Source: Dactylorhiza incarnata (lineage: Eukaryota > Streptophyta > Magnoliopsida > Asparagales > Orchidaceae). From it: 64,000 bases of DNA. This document shows, one piece after another, positions 23,481-35,640 of this stretch (position 1 is its first letter; each line of letters starts with the position of its first letter). The translations under genes were made by a program, and so were the position numbers. The notes under the pieces are model-generated. The model did no database searches. It was not told the origin of the DNA and saw only the letters and a list, made by a program, of their open reading frames with translations. The stretch lies in assembly GCA_033032865.1 (NCBI GenBank), contig JAWHQI010000019.1:15232001-15296000 (forward strand). Direction: 5' to 3'.

Positions 23481-26400
23481 GTGCAGATGTATCACATCTC
23501 CAGGATGGTGTGGTACTTGGACAGTGGATGCTCCATGCACATGACAGGTTGCAAAAACCTATTAATCAACTTTGAGGATAGACTTGGACCATCAGTAACC
23601 TTTGGAGACTCTAGCTGTGGCCAAACCAAGGGATTTGGAGATTTCAAAGAAGGGAAAGTCACCTTCAAGAATGTGGCAGTAGTCAAAGGACTAAAACACA
23701 ATTTGATAAGTATAAGTCAGATATGTGAGAATGGTAAGTATGAGGTAAAATTCACTACACTATTCTGCCATATTATAGATATCAAGACTGGTGCTACAGT
23801 ACTAAATGGAATTAGAAAAGGGAGAGTATATGTAGTGGACTTTAGCTCTTCACCCACAGAAGTTTGCTTATTCAACAATATTATTGATAAAAATGAATTA
23901 TGGCATAGGAGACTAGGTCATCTAAACTACAAAACAATCAGTAAACTAGCTAAGAATAACCTAGTCAGAGGCTTACCAAAGGGTAGGTACTCTAAGGATT
24001 CTCCATGCAGACCTTGCCAACTAGGAAAGCAAACCAAATCATGCTTCAAACCCATTGGTAAGGATGACTCTCCCAGGTCTTTATACTTACTACACATGGA
24101 TCTCTTTGGTCCCCTATCCACCCAAAGCTTAGGTGGAAAATCCTATACCTTGGTCATTGTTGATGATTATTCTAGGTTTAGCTGGGTATTCTTTCTAGGA
24201 GTTAAATCTGAAACCCATAAAATTCTCTCAAAATTCATAAGACAGATTCAATCTGAGTTCAATACAAATGTTTCAATTATAAGAAGTAACCATGGGACTG
24301 AATTTGAGAATCAGATGATTTGTAGTTTCTGTGAGGAAGAAGGTATTAAACAAAGCTTCTCAGCACCTAGAACTCCCCAACAAAATGGAGTTGCTGTGAG
24401 GAAGAATAGAACCTTAATAGAATCAGGTAGAACCCTGCTTGCAGAGTCAGGATTACCAAAAACCTTTTGGGCTGAAGCAGTCAACACTGCAAACTATGTT
24501 CTAAATAGAAGCCTCATACACAAAACTAAATCAAAGACTCCATATGAGCTCCTAAAAAATAAAACACCCACTGTTAAATATTTTAAAATTTTTGGATGTG
24601 CTTGCTTTATTCTAAACAATGGGAAAGATCATCTTGCCAAATTTGACAAGAAGTCTGATGATGGAATATTTCTGGGATATTCATCATCCAGCAAAGCCTA
24701 TAGGTGCTACAATAGAAGAACTCTTAAGATTGAAGAATCCATGCACATTGTATTTGATGAAACTAACATGCTTCTTAAGGGGGAGGAAACTCCCACCAGT
24801 TCTGTTCCACAGGAAAACAACAGCATAGAAACCCAGCTTGAGCAACTAGCTCTAGAGAACACAGAAAATGGAAAGGAAAACCAGTTAGAGGAACCAAGTG
24901 AGGAGTCTCAACAAGAAACCTCAGAAAAGAGCACTCAAGACCCTCCTCCACAAGAGGACATGGTCCAGGAAGAACAATTGAACAATGATCCCATTGAGAA
25001 TGAAGTAGAAGAACAACTGACAAATTCAGGCAGAATTGGAATCAATTTGAAAGATCATCCACAAGATCAAGTGATTGGAGATCCCAATGTAGGAGTAAGA
25101 ACAAGACACCAAGTCTCCAATGGGATAATGCTCCAATGCTTCCTATCACAAGTTGAACCAAAGAAGTTTGAGGAAGCAAATTGTGATCCTCACTGGATTA
25201 TGGCCATGCAAGAAGAACTAGGCCAATTTGAGAGAAACAAAGTATGGAACCTAGTTGAAAGACCAAGAAACTACCCTGTAATTGGTATAAAATGGGTATA
25301 CAGGAACAAACTAGATTCCACTGGAATAATTGTGAGAAACAAGGCAAGACTTGTAGCACAAGGATATAGACAAGAAGAAGGGATAGACTACAATCAGACC
25401 TTTGCTCCAGTAGCCAGATTAGAGGCAATCATGCTCTTTCTTGCCTATGCAGCCTTCATGAAGATGAAAGTCTACCAAATGGATGTCAAGAGTGCCTTTT
25501 TAAATGGAGATCTGCAAGAAGAGGTATATGTGGAGCAACCACCAGGTTTTGTTAATCCCTCTTCCCCTAACTTTGTTTATAGACTTAACAAAGCATTATA
25601 TGGTCTTAAGCAAGCACCTAGAGCTTGGTATGAAACTCTCTCAAATTTTATTTTAGAAAATTCCTTTGAAAGAGGAAAAGTAGACAAGACACTCTTTACT
25701 AGAACACATAAAAACCAACTCCTCCTTGTTCAAATATATGTAGATGACATTATATTTAGCTCAACCCATCCTAAACTATGTAAAAGATTTGCTAATCTTA
25801 TGCAATCTAAATTTGAGATGAGTAGTATGGGTGAACTCTCCTACTTCCTAGGGCTACAAGTAAAACAAAGTAGTGAAGGAATCTTTATCTCACAATCAAA
25901 ATATTCCAAAGAACTAATCAAAAAGTTTGGTATGGAATCAGCATCTACCATGAAAACACCCATGGCAACCAATGCCATCATAGAAAAAGATGATAAAGGA
26001 AAATCAGTAGATCAAAAGACTTATAGCGCCATCATATGATCCCTTCTATATCTAACAGCAAGCAGACCTGATATCATGTTTGCCACTTGCATATGTGCTA
26101 GATTTCAGGTTGAACCAAAGGAATCCCATCTCACCTCTGTAAAAAGGATTCTTAGATACCTAAAGGGAACCCCTGAACAAGGACTATGGTACTCAACAGA
26201 AACCAACTTTGAATTAATAGGTTTCTCAGATGCAGATTATGCTGGATGTAGGGTTGATAGAAAAAGCACATCTGGTACCTGCCAATTTCTAGGTGACAGA
26301 TTGATCTCATGGTTTAGTAAGAAACAAACCTCAGTCTCAACTTCAACAGCTGAAGCTGAATACATAGCTGCTGGGAGCTGTTGTTCACAAATCCTGTGGA

Positions 26401-26684
26401 TGCAAAATCAACTACTTGATTACAAATTGGAAATACACAACTCTAAGATCTATTGTGATAGCTCTAGTGCTATATCCATAGCATCCAACCCAGTCCTTCA
26501 TAGTAGGACCAAACATATAGAAATCAGACATCACTTCCTTAGAGACAATGTTGAGAAGGGTAAAATAACCTTAGAATATATTCCCACAGACAATCAAAGA
26601 GCAGACATCTTCACAAAACCTTTAGATGAAACTAAGCATAACTATTTCATAAACACCTTGGGGATGCTTGATGGAAGCTTGTAA
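23481..26684 (+). pseudogene. pol: C1 pol: protease, integrase, RT, RNase H
   Basis: Open from 23481 to a TGA at 26037-26039, then in the same frame to TAA at 26682. Seen in order: protease [13 protein letters not shown]; pre-integrase zinc finger ([10 protein letters not shown] ... CRPCQLGK); integrase core; copia RT ([19 protein letters not shown]); RNase H with the terminal ADIFTKPL. Integrase has HMDLFGP intact, but the second acid is Asn (RSNHGTEF, near 24289) and the third, normally Glu in NGVxERKN, is Val (near 24397). The element therefore lacks two of three catalytic acids. Pol is in a different frame from the end of gag. Confidence 0.9.
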
Positions 26685-27135
26685 ACCTCATTGTTAGGGA
26701 AATCTAAAGACATCAGAATATCTAAGAAAGTTTCCTGGAGATGCGTCGAATACATATCGACGTACCGTCGAGAAGACCTCGACGCTGGTTCTGATTTCTT
26801 TTAGTTAAAGTTACGTCGATCCACTATCAACGTACCGTCGACTTCTTATCGACGCAAGTCTATGACCACGTCGACAAATCTTTAGACTGACAAAACCTTC
26901 ACGGAACGCCGACTACATATCGACGCATACGTTGACATCAATTCGACGTAACGTCGACTTCTGGTTAAAATTGGAATCAAATCCTTACTTCCTTTTCTTT
27001 TACGACTGGATTACCTTGATTTCTGTTTCCTTTCTCGACGTTTCATCTTCTTTAAATAGTACTTCTTATTTCATAACAAATACCTCTCTGGACCCGCCAA
27101 AACTGCGTCTTCTACCTCTCTCTCTTCCTGCATCA
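26685..27135 (+). promoter_or_regulatory. C1 internal promoter candidate: hairpin array plus TATA-like box
   Basis: After pol ends, 26740-26960 is crowded with GTCGA/TCGAC inverted pairs identical in kind to the C1 LTR array. About 90 bases later comes TTTAAATA (27051-27058), and 78 bases after that the ATG of the extra gene at 27136. Promoter function is inferred from this layout, which parallels the LTR and the C3 antisense promoter. Confidence 0.5.
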
Positions 27136-28937
27136 ATGGCGCCTACTCCTGTTCAAACTGACCTTATCAAAGCAATGAACGATGCTCTGGAAAATCTTCT
27201 CAATGACTTCCAGACACGATTAACTAACTTCTCCAATGAATGTGCCAATATGATCACCTCCTGTGAAGCTAAATTGGCCACCCTGTCTGCCTCTCTTCCC
27301 GGGCTTCATCTTCTTCTTCAAGAGGAACCTCTGTCGCCACAAAGGTTTACATCCTTCCTGAAAGATATAAACCAGGGGGAGAGTTGCTCCAGAAACACCT
27401 CTTGCCAGGTTTTTGATCTCAACTAAAAGCTCAGGTTTAAATCTCTTCTCTCCAACACTAAGTATTCTCTCTAACTCTCTTATAGGCTCCACTCCCCTCA
27501 AATCACTCTGACTACACTTTCATCAAACATTTTGGTGAATCCTCCTCTTACAACACTGAAGGGGAGCATGCTGTGGATTCAGCATTCAGAATTGATGATC
27601 CTTATAACCAGGTGGAGATTCCTGTAGTAAAGGACCCAGTAATCCAGGGGGAGGAAGAAGCAGCCACCTCTGATGATTGGAATGTGCAGATATGGATTGA
27701 TGCACCCTTATGTGAGGAAGAACTTCAACATCACTCTTCTGGCTTCTCTGCCAGTTACATCAAGCTGAAGACACCTCTACTTGAGGACATCGCTACAAAA
27801 GAGTCTGGAGGAGACATTCATCCCTCAGCAGAGATCACCCTACCAGAAATCACTCTGCTCTCTATTGCAGAACATCTAAGAACTCTTCTTGAAATAACTC
27901 CCTCTCCACCCAAAGAGAAAACTCCTCCTTCCTCTCTTCCTCTTCCTCCTCCTCAAATTCCTCCTCAACTTCCTCCTCTACCTTCTTCTCTACCTCCTCT
28001 GCTACCTCTACCTCCACAAGCAGCAAGACTCCCTAAACAGATCATACCTAGGCAAAGTCCAGGAGGACAGATAAAGAGAAAAAGGGAAGTCACTCCCCAC
28101 TGGCAAAATTTTTCTAAAGAAGAAAGGAAGGAGTTTGCAAAAGAAAAGAAGTATAGAAACGCATGTGAGCAAATAAAAAGATTTGAAAAGATGCCTAGTA
28201 TCTGTCCTAACAGTCCTGTCAAGGATTACCATGATCCTGACATGGAAAAGAGGCATGAAGAGATAAGAGAAAGAGAAGTGTATGAATATGAAGCAGCTAG
28301 GAAAGAAGTGGAAGATAAAAGGAGGGCCTGGATGGAGAAGATTAACAAGGGCATGACTAAGGAACAAATTCTTGCTGAATCTTCTATCAGAATTCCAAAT
28401 AAGTTGTTTGATATTGAAGCTTATCAAAAGAAAAATCCTCAGGCAGGGATTATCCTGGATAAGGCTCAAAAGGACAAGAAGGGTATAGGGTGTACAGAAG
28501 AAACCTACATTCCCTATAAGAAGCCTACAAGTCCTGTAAAGCTAGACAAATGGCTTAACTCACCATGGAAAGGGAAAGGAAAAGGAAAGATGTATGAAGT
28601 TCCTGAGAAACATGAACTAGAAAAGAAGAAACTCTATAGGCAGAAGGTTGATAACAAAGGACCTCCTGAGCCCAAGCCTGCACAAAAAGAATCTCACCAT
28701 ATTACCATTGAGATGATTGATGAAAAAGCAGCAATCATCATCAGCAAAGGCTACTCCATAAATGACACTATTCCTGATGGTGATAAACTCTTGGAAAAAC
28801 TGCATACAATCATCAGGAATGTCCAGGAAAGACCTGATAGAGCCAGGGGATACATTTTTGATGCCATTAATGACTTATCTAGGAAACTTTATTCTGATTT
28901 TGTCAACTTCATGTACAAAAAGAAGTTTCTAGTTTAA
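27136..28937 (+). pseudogene. C1 extra gene between pol and 3' LTR (two open blocks)
   Basis: Block 1 (27136-27426) encodes a helical N-terminal segment. Block 2 (open about 27508-28937) encodes an acidic stretch, a long Pro-rich tract (near residue 110-150 of the 27573-28937 frame), a Lys/Glu-rich charged region likely to be coiled coil, and a conserved-looking C-terminus. No membrane segment is visible, so I do not call it env-like. A splice-like acceptor (CTCTTATAG, about 27485) follows a pyrimidine-rich stretch between the blocks. The obvious donor near 27344 does not keep frame, so either an indel or another donor is involved. The product is unrecognised; position matches the extra ORF of Sireviruses. 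Confidence 0.55.
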
Positions 28938-29078
28938 TTCTTGTGAAAGACAAATACTTGTCATGTGCTTTCTTTTCCTAATTCTTTCCTTCTACTAAAT
29001 ATATTTCTTATCTATACAAATACTATGCTGTGTTAATTATATGCTAATAAAATTTCTCTCTAAGAAGGGTTAAGACAA

Positions 29079-29090
29079 ATAGGGGGAGAT
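29079..29090 (+). other. C1 polypurine tract
   Basis: ATAGGGGGAGAT immediately precedes the 3' LTR, the usual site of plus-strand priming. Similar AGGGGGAG words occur at 27375 and 27645. Confidence 0.8.
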
Positions 29091-30397
29091 TGTTGGGAAA
29101 ATGATTTCTCTTAACCCCTAAAAATGAGTCAAATATGAATTCCAAGAATGAAAAACAAGGCTAAGTAAATATGCGTCGAATAGTGTTCGACGCAACGTCG
29201 AAATGTAGTCGACGTCTCTTTCAGATTAAGTCGAAGTAACTCTAGGAAGATTTCGACGTATGTGTTGTCGATGTTACTCTGATTTCTAGTCGACGCAACT
29301 AGTGAAGTCGACGCACCTTAGTCGACGCACCTTCCTTATTCACCTCTCGACGTCCAGACAGGATGTACTCGACGCTTGCGTCGAATGGCAATCGACGAAC
29401 GTCAATTTATTTGACAGACTTAAATATGCGGCAGATCTCTTTCCTTCTTTCAGTAAATCTGATTTGTATGGAATAATGTTAATATTTTATAGCCGTTCTG
29501 AATCATTCTTTCCTTCTATTTGATTCTTGGCTAATCTGATTAACTCTATTTTGGATATTATTTGAAATTAGAATTCATTCTTTCCTTCTACAGAAATAAA
29601 CATTATGGAAATATTTTTTCTTTCTATTCTCTCTAACTGCTAATTGATTATCCTCCTATAGTATTATGTTGAATTAACAGAGCTATAAATAAAGAGGAGG
29701 TCGGCAGAAAATAAAGAAGAGTGATCTACCACACACATTTGAAATAGAGGAAAAGCTCCCAAGAGAAAAGAGAGAAATTGAGAAAAAGCTCTGCAGCAAC
29801 ATTCAAGCACTTCTTCTTCTTCTTCTTCTGCTTCTGAAGTCACACTGCTGCAAAATCTGATAGCTCTCACAAAGAGAGAAAGGCTGCAAATCTTCTTCTC
29901 TCTATAGAAGAAAGATTCAATTCACTTCTTGTGCTTCCAATCTTCTTGCTAGGAAGAAGATTCTTTCTTGTTTTTATTTCTTCTCCTTTCTTTCTTTCTC
30001 ACTTAAACATTGTAAAAGAGTTTTTAGAATCTCTCTCCAAAAAATTCAGTGTACTGGTTCTAAGAGTCTCCTTGTCAAAAGACTCAGTTGGTTCTAAGAG
30101 TCTCCTTGTCAAAAGACTCAGGGTGGTTCTAAGAGTCTCCTTATCAAAAGACTCAGTGCAAGATAGTGAATTCCTACCAAGGGGGTAGAAGTTTGGGGAA
30201 CCACTATATTTTCTTGTGTTGTGCTGTGATTTATTTTCTTGCATTTACTTTATTTTCTTGCTTAATTCTTGTTGGTGTGTGGGAAGCTCTAATCTGTGAT
30301 CATACACATATATATATTAACTTTGCACAAAATAATTTTTAATTCTCTATTCACCCCCCCTCTAGAGAATTCTAGTGAGGTTAATTGTGCACTTTCA
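29091..30397 (+). repeat. C1 3' LTR
   Basis: Matches 20051-21371 with scattered substitutions and a 14-nt gap relative to the 5' LTR near 30190. TATAAATA lies at 29694-29701. It ends TTTCA and is followed by GACGA. Confidence 0.92.
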
Positions 30398-30445
30398 GAC
30401 GACATTTGGAGTCGGAGGCACTCCATGCTGTGGGGTTGGGTTCAT
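30398..30445 (-). pseudogene. gag: First codons of element A gag, cut off by C1
   Basis: An ATG at 30445-30443 (minus strand) opens a Pro/Thr-rich frame that runs into the GACGA target duplication. It continues in phase in the gag fragment at 20050, which proves that both sides belong to one element. Just upstream is TTTTCTTTTGTAG, resembling a 3' splice site in the leader. Confidence 0.7.
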
Positions 30446-30650
30446 CGCGGGCTACAAAAGAAAATTGACACTCGTAAGAGGGTTTGCCTAAAAATTCAGT
30501 TAAAAAAAGTGGACTTTTCATTTGATTCCCCATATGGGCACACCACGCTTCCGCTGCTTAGTTTGTCCTCAAAATAAACTCGCACGGTGCGGCCCAGGGT
30601 TTGTGGACTTCTTTTCTTCGGATCGAGGTTTCCACTGATACCAGTTAGTA
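30446..30650 (-). promoter_or_regulatory. Element A leader and tRNA-Met primer site
   Basis: The minus strand from 30644 reads TGGTATCAGTGG, a tRNA-Met-type primer site, preceded by the degenerate LTR end. From about 30600 to 30500 it contains TTGAGGACAAACTAAGCAGC and GGAAGCGTGGTGTGCCCAT, the block also found in the LARD leader. This shared block is the main evidence that A belongs to the helper family of the LARD. Confidence 0.75.
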
Positions 30651-33293
30651 AGACCCCATTTTTTTCTTTTGAAAACCCGGGTCTTATGCCCAGACCCGCC
30701 GCTTTGCGGTGACACTATCACTCGGGAAGGTCTCCACTACAAAATGCCGATCCTGCCGGCCATATCGATTACCATAGAAGAAAAGCAAGATATTTAATAA
30801 ACTAGAAAGCAAAGTACACATCACATGTATGTAATATCTCAGAATATAAGATGTCCACAAGAAATACTGAATAAAAGACAACAGTAGAAGGGCTCATGCC
30901 CAATACATCATAGCCTCACTACAAAAGTCACTCGCGGAAGCATAATCCACTAAAACTAACAACACACTCACGGATCCTGTTATCAGTGCTCCCGTGCTAG
31001 ACTGTCCTGCCTCCATCTGCACCGGCCTCTGGTGCTACTGCGTCTCTTCGGTCCCCTAAAATGATAAGGTGCACTGACCGTTAGTCAAAAATACTAAGCC
31101 TCATTTCCCTCCCATCCATCCCCAGTGGCCCTAGGCACCGAGCGGAAGGACAAAGCGGAGGACAACAAGGGGTATTAAACAAAGCGGGTGACAGGGCCTA
31201 GCTATAGGAATAACTACCACTACACAAGTGTATATATGTAATTAAGGCAATAAATAAAGCATAATAAAGAGCATGTAAAGGATAGTAAGTAATGATAGAA
31301 AAGTAACCATTGATTTATAGGGATGCCCACACAAACCTATAGACCAAGGGGTCGTTTAGCAGGGCCTATCGTATAAAAAGTCCCATAATCAATTTATACG
31401 ATAGGGGTAGGGGTTGAAATGCAATGTTCATGCTATGTCATGCAAGGTATGAAGTTAGATGTTATGTTTATACAGGTGCAACTCACACACTATGACTCTA
31501 TGCACATAGACCTTTAGTTCCCCCTTTTGGAGCTAGCAAAACTCCCAGTATACTTTTGTAGTGGCAACCGGAAGCGGTGGGTTGGGCCTCGCCCACCTCT
31601 AGATTGGTATCTGCACTACCTAACCTAGACCTATCGTACGCCTCAATGCTAAGGACAAAACAACGGAGCTCCTGCGTACTCTTGCTAGCCAGACCACCAG
31701 ACTTTTCTTGGTAAAGTGTTATCCACACTTACCGAGCCAAAGTATCGACGTCGGTGCGACGACCATCAATACTAATGACCCACCACCTTTATGCACATGC
31801 AATAGGTTTCCATCTGTCTCCGAGCCCTAAGCTCCCCGAGCTAACCTGCCCGTCACCATGACTTTCCGAGCCACCGGCTCACCGGACCAACCCGTCCGTA
31901 CCAACAAGCACCACTGAATCACAAGCTCACCAGACTAACTAGTCCGCTGCTATAACCACCGAGACTACCGCTCGTTAAACCAAACCAACTAGCCTCCTGT
32001 AAAAACGGGGTGTGGATGTGTGTATTATTATGTTAATCCTGAATATCATCTTATTCCTATAATTTAGGGTTAACCATGGGTTTCCCGAGGACCACTTTGT
32101 GAGGGGATCGCTACGGTACTAGGAACTATAATGGGATGACACCCCAAAGCTCCCTTTCCAATGCACTTAATGGTATTGGTAACTACCCATAGAAGTACCC
32201 ATCTTATCATTGCACTTGAATTAACCTCCTAGGTGTTTTCTGACTCCCCACGGGAAAGACGATCTTTCGTCAATCCTGAGCACAACTTAACCCTTAATTC
32301 ACGAAGCACACTCTCATCACCTAAACTTATTGTGGTGACCTCACATCTTCTCAACCAGACTAGGTACACCATCTACCTTCCACTTCACCCTACAGGTCCT
32401 CAATTTACCCAAGTTTTAGAGTATTTCTATCCGGAGACCAAATGAGTTATATGAGTTGCACAAGAGGAGGTACCCCAAATATTCATCCGACTGACTCAAG
32501 ATTATTACTGGGAGACTATCATGATATTCCAAGCCTAAATCCAGAGAATCATATTTTTCCCTAATTATTTGACATTTATCATAATTTATCCAACATTGGC
32601 CAAGTATGAAATTGAACATGAAGTGTAAGGTCTTCTCATGATATGGCTCCCATAAAATTATGGTAAATCTATGATGTCAAAATAACAGTAAAAACAGAAT
32701 ATCACAATTTTGCAGTAAGGGGTTGGCCTCTAATTATAATATTGAATAATTATCCCAAATTAGAATTTAAAGAAGGAACCACAAAAAATACTTGTCCAAA
32801 AATTATGGGAAAATTACCAGTCCTTTATATTAAGTAAAAAAGACTACTGGCCAAATTTCAAAATTTATCAAAACTAATTAGTCACATAAATAAATATTCC
32901 AAGTAAATCCAAAATAGGAAACATTGTGAAGCAACCTACTGATAAATAAATCCAAAACTTGTACAGAAATTCACAGAGCATCTAATGCCCTAAAATGTCC
33001 TATCACCAAGTTTCACAATTTTCTAGAGAATATTTGGCCCTCGTTGATTTATCATAATCTTAAGACAGAACAAATGACTTGTGAATGAAGTACTAAATAA
33101 ATCAATTCAAAATTCCAAAAAATTACCAGACGTCTATATCATGATTTTATGTAATCTACCAAACTTTCAATAACATCCAAGATAATTTGAGAATGTAAAT
33201 TTCTCTTATTAGAAAGTTCTCTAAAAAGGTTATAACTTAAATCAGAGGGGATAAGTGTTCTTAAAATTCTCATAAAATTTCCTAGGACATATT
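30651..33293 (-). repeat. Element A 5' LTR, truncated by C2
   Basis: Minus-strand LTR remnant. Its downstream end shares with the LARD LTR a GCCGGCAGG block, a GTGTCACCGCAAAGC block and TGACTAACGGTC. Near 33260-33290 it still matches the LARD LTR (complement of the CTTAGGAAATTTAAA region). Only roughly the distal half survives; its upstream part was separated when C2 entered at 33293/33294. The terminal CA is degenerate. No gene is seen in these 2.6 kb. Confidence 0.7.
33289..33293. repeat. Left target duplication ATATT of C2 (partner outside window)
   Basis: The five bases before the TG of C2. The matching copy would lie beyond 64000, so this is a prediction. Confidence 0.4.
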
Positions 33294-34969
33294 TGTTGGA
33301 ACAACCCTATTACTGATTTGGGCTAGGATCACTATCTATTGACTAGGATCAAGTTGACCCCAATGTATAGTCAATGGGTCAAGAGTTTAGGCTGTTAGAA
33401 CTCAAGAAATCATTCAAGTTCTGCGTTCGACGAACTCCATACTGGGTTCGACGAATGACTTGCTCTCTGGGTTCGACGAACGGCATGCTCTCTGCGTTCG
33501 ACGAATGGCCTGCTCCTGCGTTCGACGAACTCGCTCTCTCAGCGTCTCAGCGGATCAGGTCAGCGGTCGACGATTTTGCTCAGCTCAGCGGTCGACGATT
33601 TTGCCCGTTCGACGAACTCCAGTCTGCGTTCTACGAATCGTTATCAGATGCTCAGATTGACGAAAGATCTTCTCAGCGCTACTAATTTAACTCTTCCAAA
33701 GCAAAGTTAAATTGAGGTCGACGAACTCAACATTGTGTTCAATGAAAATTTTGAGATCGACGAACATACTTGCTCTCAGCGGTCGACGAAATTAACTCAG
33801 TCTGCGTTCAACGAATATCTTCAGATCGACGAACACAACTCTGAGATCGACGAAATTTGTTGAGATCGACAAAAATTTCTCTACAATAAATTTATTTCAG
33901 ACAGATTATATTATTCATTCTCTGAACTCAGATCGACTACAGCAACGGATCTATTCCAGATAAGACAAGATTTATTTCCTTCCTTATTATATTCCTTTCC
34001 ATCTCTTCCCGAGAGAAAATAGCCGTTGACATTTAATGGAAAAGGAACATTTCATGGAAAAGGAAAGAGATATACGGTGTGTCAGATTTATGTTTCCCAG
34101 ACACATTTAATCCTTAATTCAAGGGATTTGATTTTCAAATATTATCATAACGAAAAGGGAAGAGAACATACAGAGTATTACCTTACAACTTTCACGACAG
34201 GGAAACATACAAAACACATTACAGATTTTCTGTACAGAGAAAAAGAAAGAAGAAAGCTACAGGAAGAACAAGAAGAACAAAAATAGATCATCTTCATCTT
34301 CTTCCTCAAGCAACAATTTCATCTCACTGAGAACATCATCAACACTTCTCTCAGTATTTCTGCTGCAAGTTTAGATCTTCAAAAGAGCAACAACAAACTG
34401 AAGTAATTATTCTCTCTGTTTAATCAGCTACAGGAAGATCATTCATTCAAAAGGAAGCTTCCATCCTCAAACTGTCAATAACTCTATATCAGACAGTGGG
34501 AGCCTTGCAACATCAATTTTCATTTGTCTTCTCTCAGATTATTGACAGAGAAGAACATTCTAAACCCTCTTCATCCCATTCTGTAAAGGGTTAAAACTCC
34601 CTTCAAAAGTTTACCTCTTGGTGGCAAGACACCTGATCAAAAAATCCTGTTTGGATTTTGGGCACCTTATCAAAAACTCATTGGTGTTAGGACACCTGAT
34701 CAAAAATCCTAGTTGATGCCTACCAAGGGTGGTAGAAGATTAGACGTACCCAAGTTTATTGGGGAACTACGATAGCTCCTTGTGTCCTCTGTGATTGCTT
34801 TACTTTTCTGTGCTTGTGCTATGCTGTGTTTTATTTTCAGTTTCTTATAAATCACTCTGCTACACTTATATATATCAGTAATTTTTAATTCCGCAATAAA
34901 ACTAATAAAAAGTTTTAATACTCTATTCACCCCCCTCTAGAGTTAATTTAAGATCTAACCTCACTTTCA
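33294..34969 (+). repeat. C2 5' LTR
   Basis: A 1,676-bp LTR, TGTTGGAAC to TTTCA. At 33425-33880 there are many copies of the CpG palindrome GTTCGACGAAC (5-bp arms around one base) and diverged forms such as GATCGACGAA. At 34617-34720 there are three diverged copies of a unit containing ACACCTGATCAAAAA. The end has the CACCCCCCTCTAGAG motif. I see no canonical TATA box directly after the palindromes. Confidence 0.88.
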
Positions 34970-34971
34970 AT

Positions 34972-34983
34972 TGGTATCAGAGG
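34972..34983 (+). other. C2 primer-binding site (tRNA-Met)
   Basis: TGGTATCAGAGG, two bases after the LTR end, with 11 of 12 bases matching the standard initiator tRNA-Met site. Confidence 0.88.
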
Positions 34984-35082
34984 GTAGCTGATTCCTTACA
35001 GGCTAACACCTGAATCACAAAGATCAATTAGATCTTAAATTCTTTCAGAGTTTTTATTTTATTTATTTCTGTTTAAAATATC

Positions 35083-35640
35083 ATGGCACAAAACAAAGAG
35101 TATTCAATCACAAGACCTCCTATGTGCAATCTAAATAAGTTTGCACTATGGAAAGCAAGGATTAGGTTATATATGAACTCTATTGATGAAGAAATATTTA
35201 ATATTATTTTGACAGGACCTCCTACTCTCTCAACATCAACAAGTACTGATGCAGCAGCAAATAACAATGCTGTCCCACCTCCTGAGTGGACAGATGCTCA
35301 AAAGAAGCAAAGGAGTGGTGATGCAAAAGCCATGAACATTCTGGCTCAAACAATGTCTGTTGACATTTTTCAGAAAGTGGTGGAATGCACTTCAGCAAGA
35401 GAGATCTGGACTTCTCTCAATAATATGGTTGAAGGATCTGCTGATGAAAGAAAGGACAGAAGATCACATCTCATCTCTCAGTATGAAAATTTCAAGAAAG
35501 GAGAAGTTGAGACAGTGGCTGATATGTACAATAGGCTTAGTCTCATCATCAATGAGCTGAAATCTTTGGACAAAGTGATCTCTATCACTGAGATCAATGA
35601 AAAGATCCTAATGTGCTTCCCCAGCACATGGGAATCTAGG
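35083..35640 (+). pseudogene. gag: C2 gag, first 186 codons
   Basis: ATG at 35083 opens a Sirevirus Gag closely resembling that of C1 (RPPMCNLNKFALWKARIR; SADERKDRRSHLISQYENF). It is uninterrupted up to the CTAGG target site where G2 entered and resumes in phase at 60138. This half has no stop, so C2 gag may have been intact when G2 arrived. Confidence 0.88.
35636..35640. repeat. Target site duplication CTAGG, left copy (G2)
   Basis: CTAGG precedes the TGTACAACC start of G2 and recurs at 60133-60137 after its terminal CA. Confidence 0.93.

Larger units (their letters stand above)
20051..30397 (+). mobile_element. C1: complete Sirevirus-type Ty1/copia retrotransposon
   Basis: 10,347 bp with 1,321- and 1,307-bp LTRs starting TGTTGGG and ending TTTCA. 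A tRNA-Met primer site is two bases inside, and the order gag, protease, integrase, RT, RNase H is copia. About 2.4 kb of extra sequence with an open frame lies between pol and the 3' LTR, as in Sireviruses. The polypurine tract AATAGGGGGAGAT abuts the 3' LTR. It interrupts the gag of element A. Stops, a gag frameshift and lost integrase residues make it non-autonomous now. Confidence 0.9.
16062..33293 (-). mobile_element. Element A: degenerate chromovirus-like Ty3/gypsy element, interrupted
   Basis: The oldest layer, minus strand. Surviving parts from its 5' end are: LTR 33293-30651, primer site and leader to 30446, gag start 30445-30398, then (after C1) gag 20050-18975 and pol 18882-16062. 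Domain order gag, protease, RT, RNase H, integrase is Ty3/gypsy. The GPY-type integrase end and an LTR related to the TGTAACATCC-type LARD LTR suggest a Tekay/Del-like chromovirus. T truncates the integrase end, C2 truncates the LTR, and any chromodomain and 3' LTR lie outside the window. Confidence 0.82.

Noticed and set aside
27965..28469. Minus-strand frames opposite the C1 extra gene
   Set aside because: They mirror the Pro-rich and Lys-rich coding strand, which suppresses stops on the complement, and lack any motif or promoter.
26685..28937. Calling the C1 extra gene env-like
   Set aside because: No signal peptide or membrane segment is visible; Pro-rich and charged helical content does not support an envelope protein.
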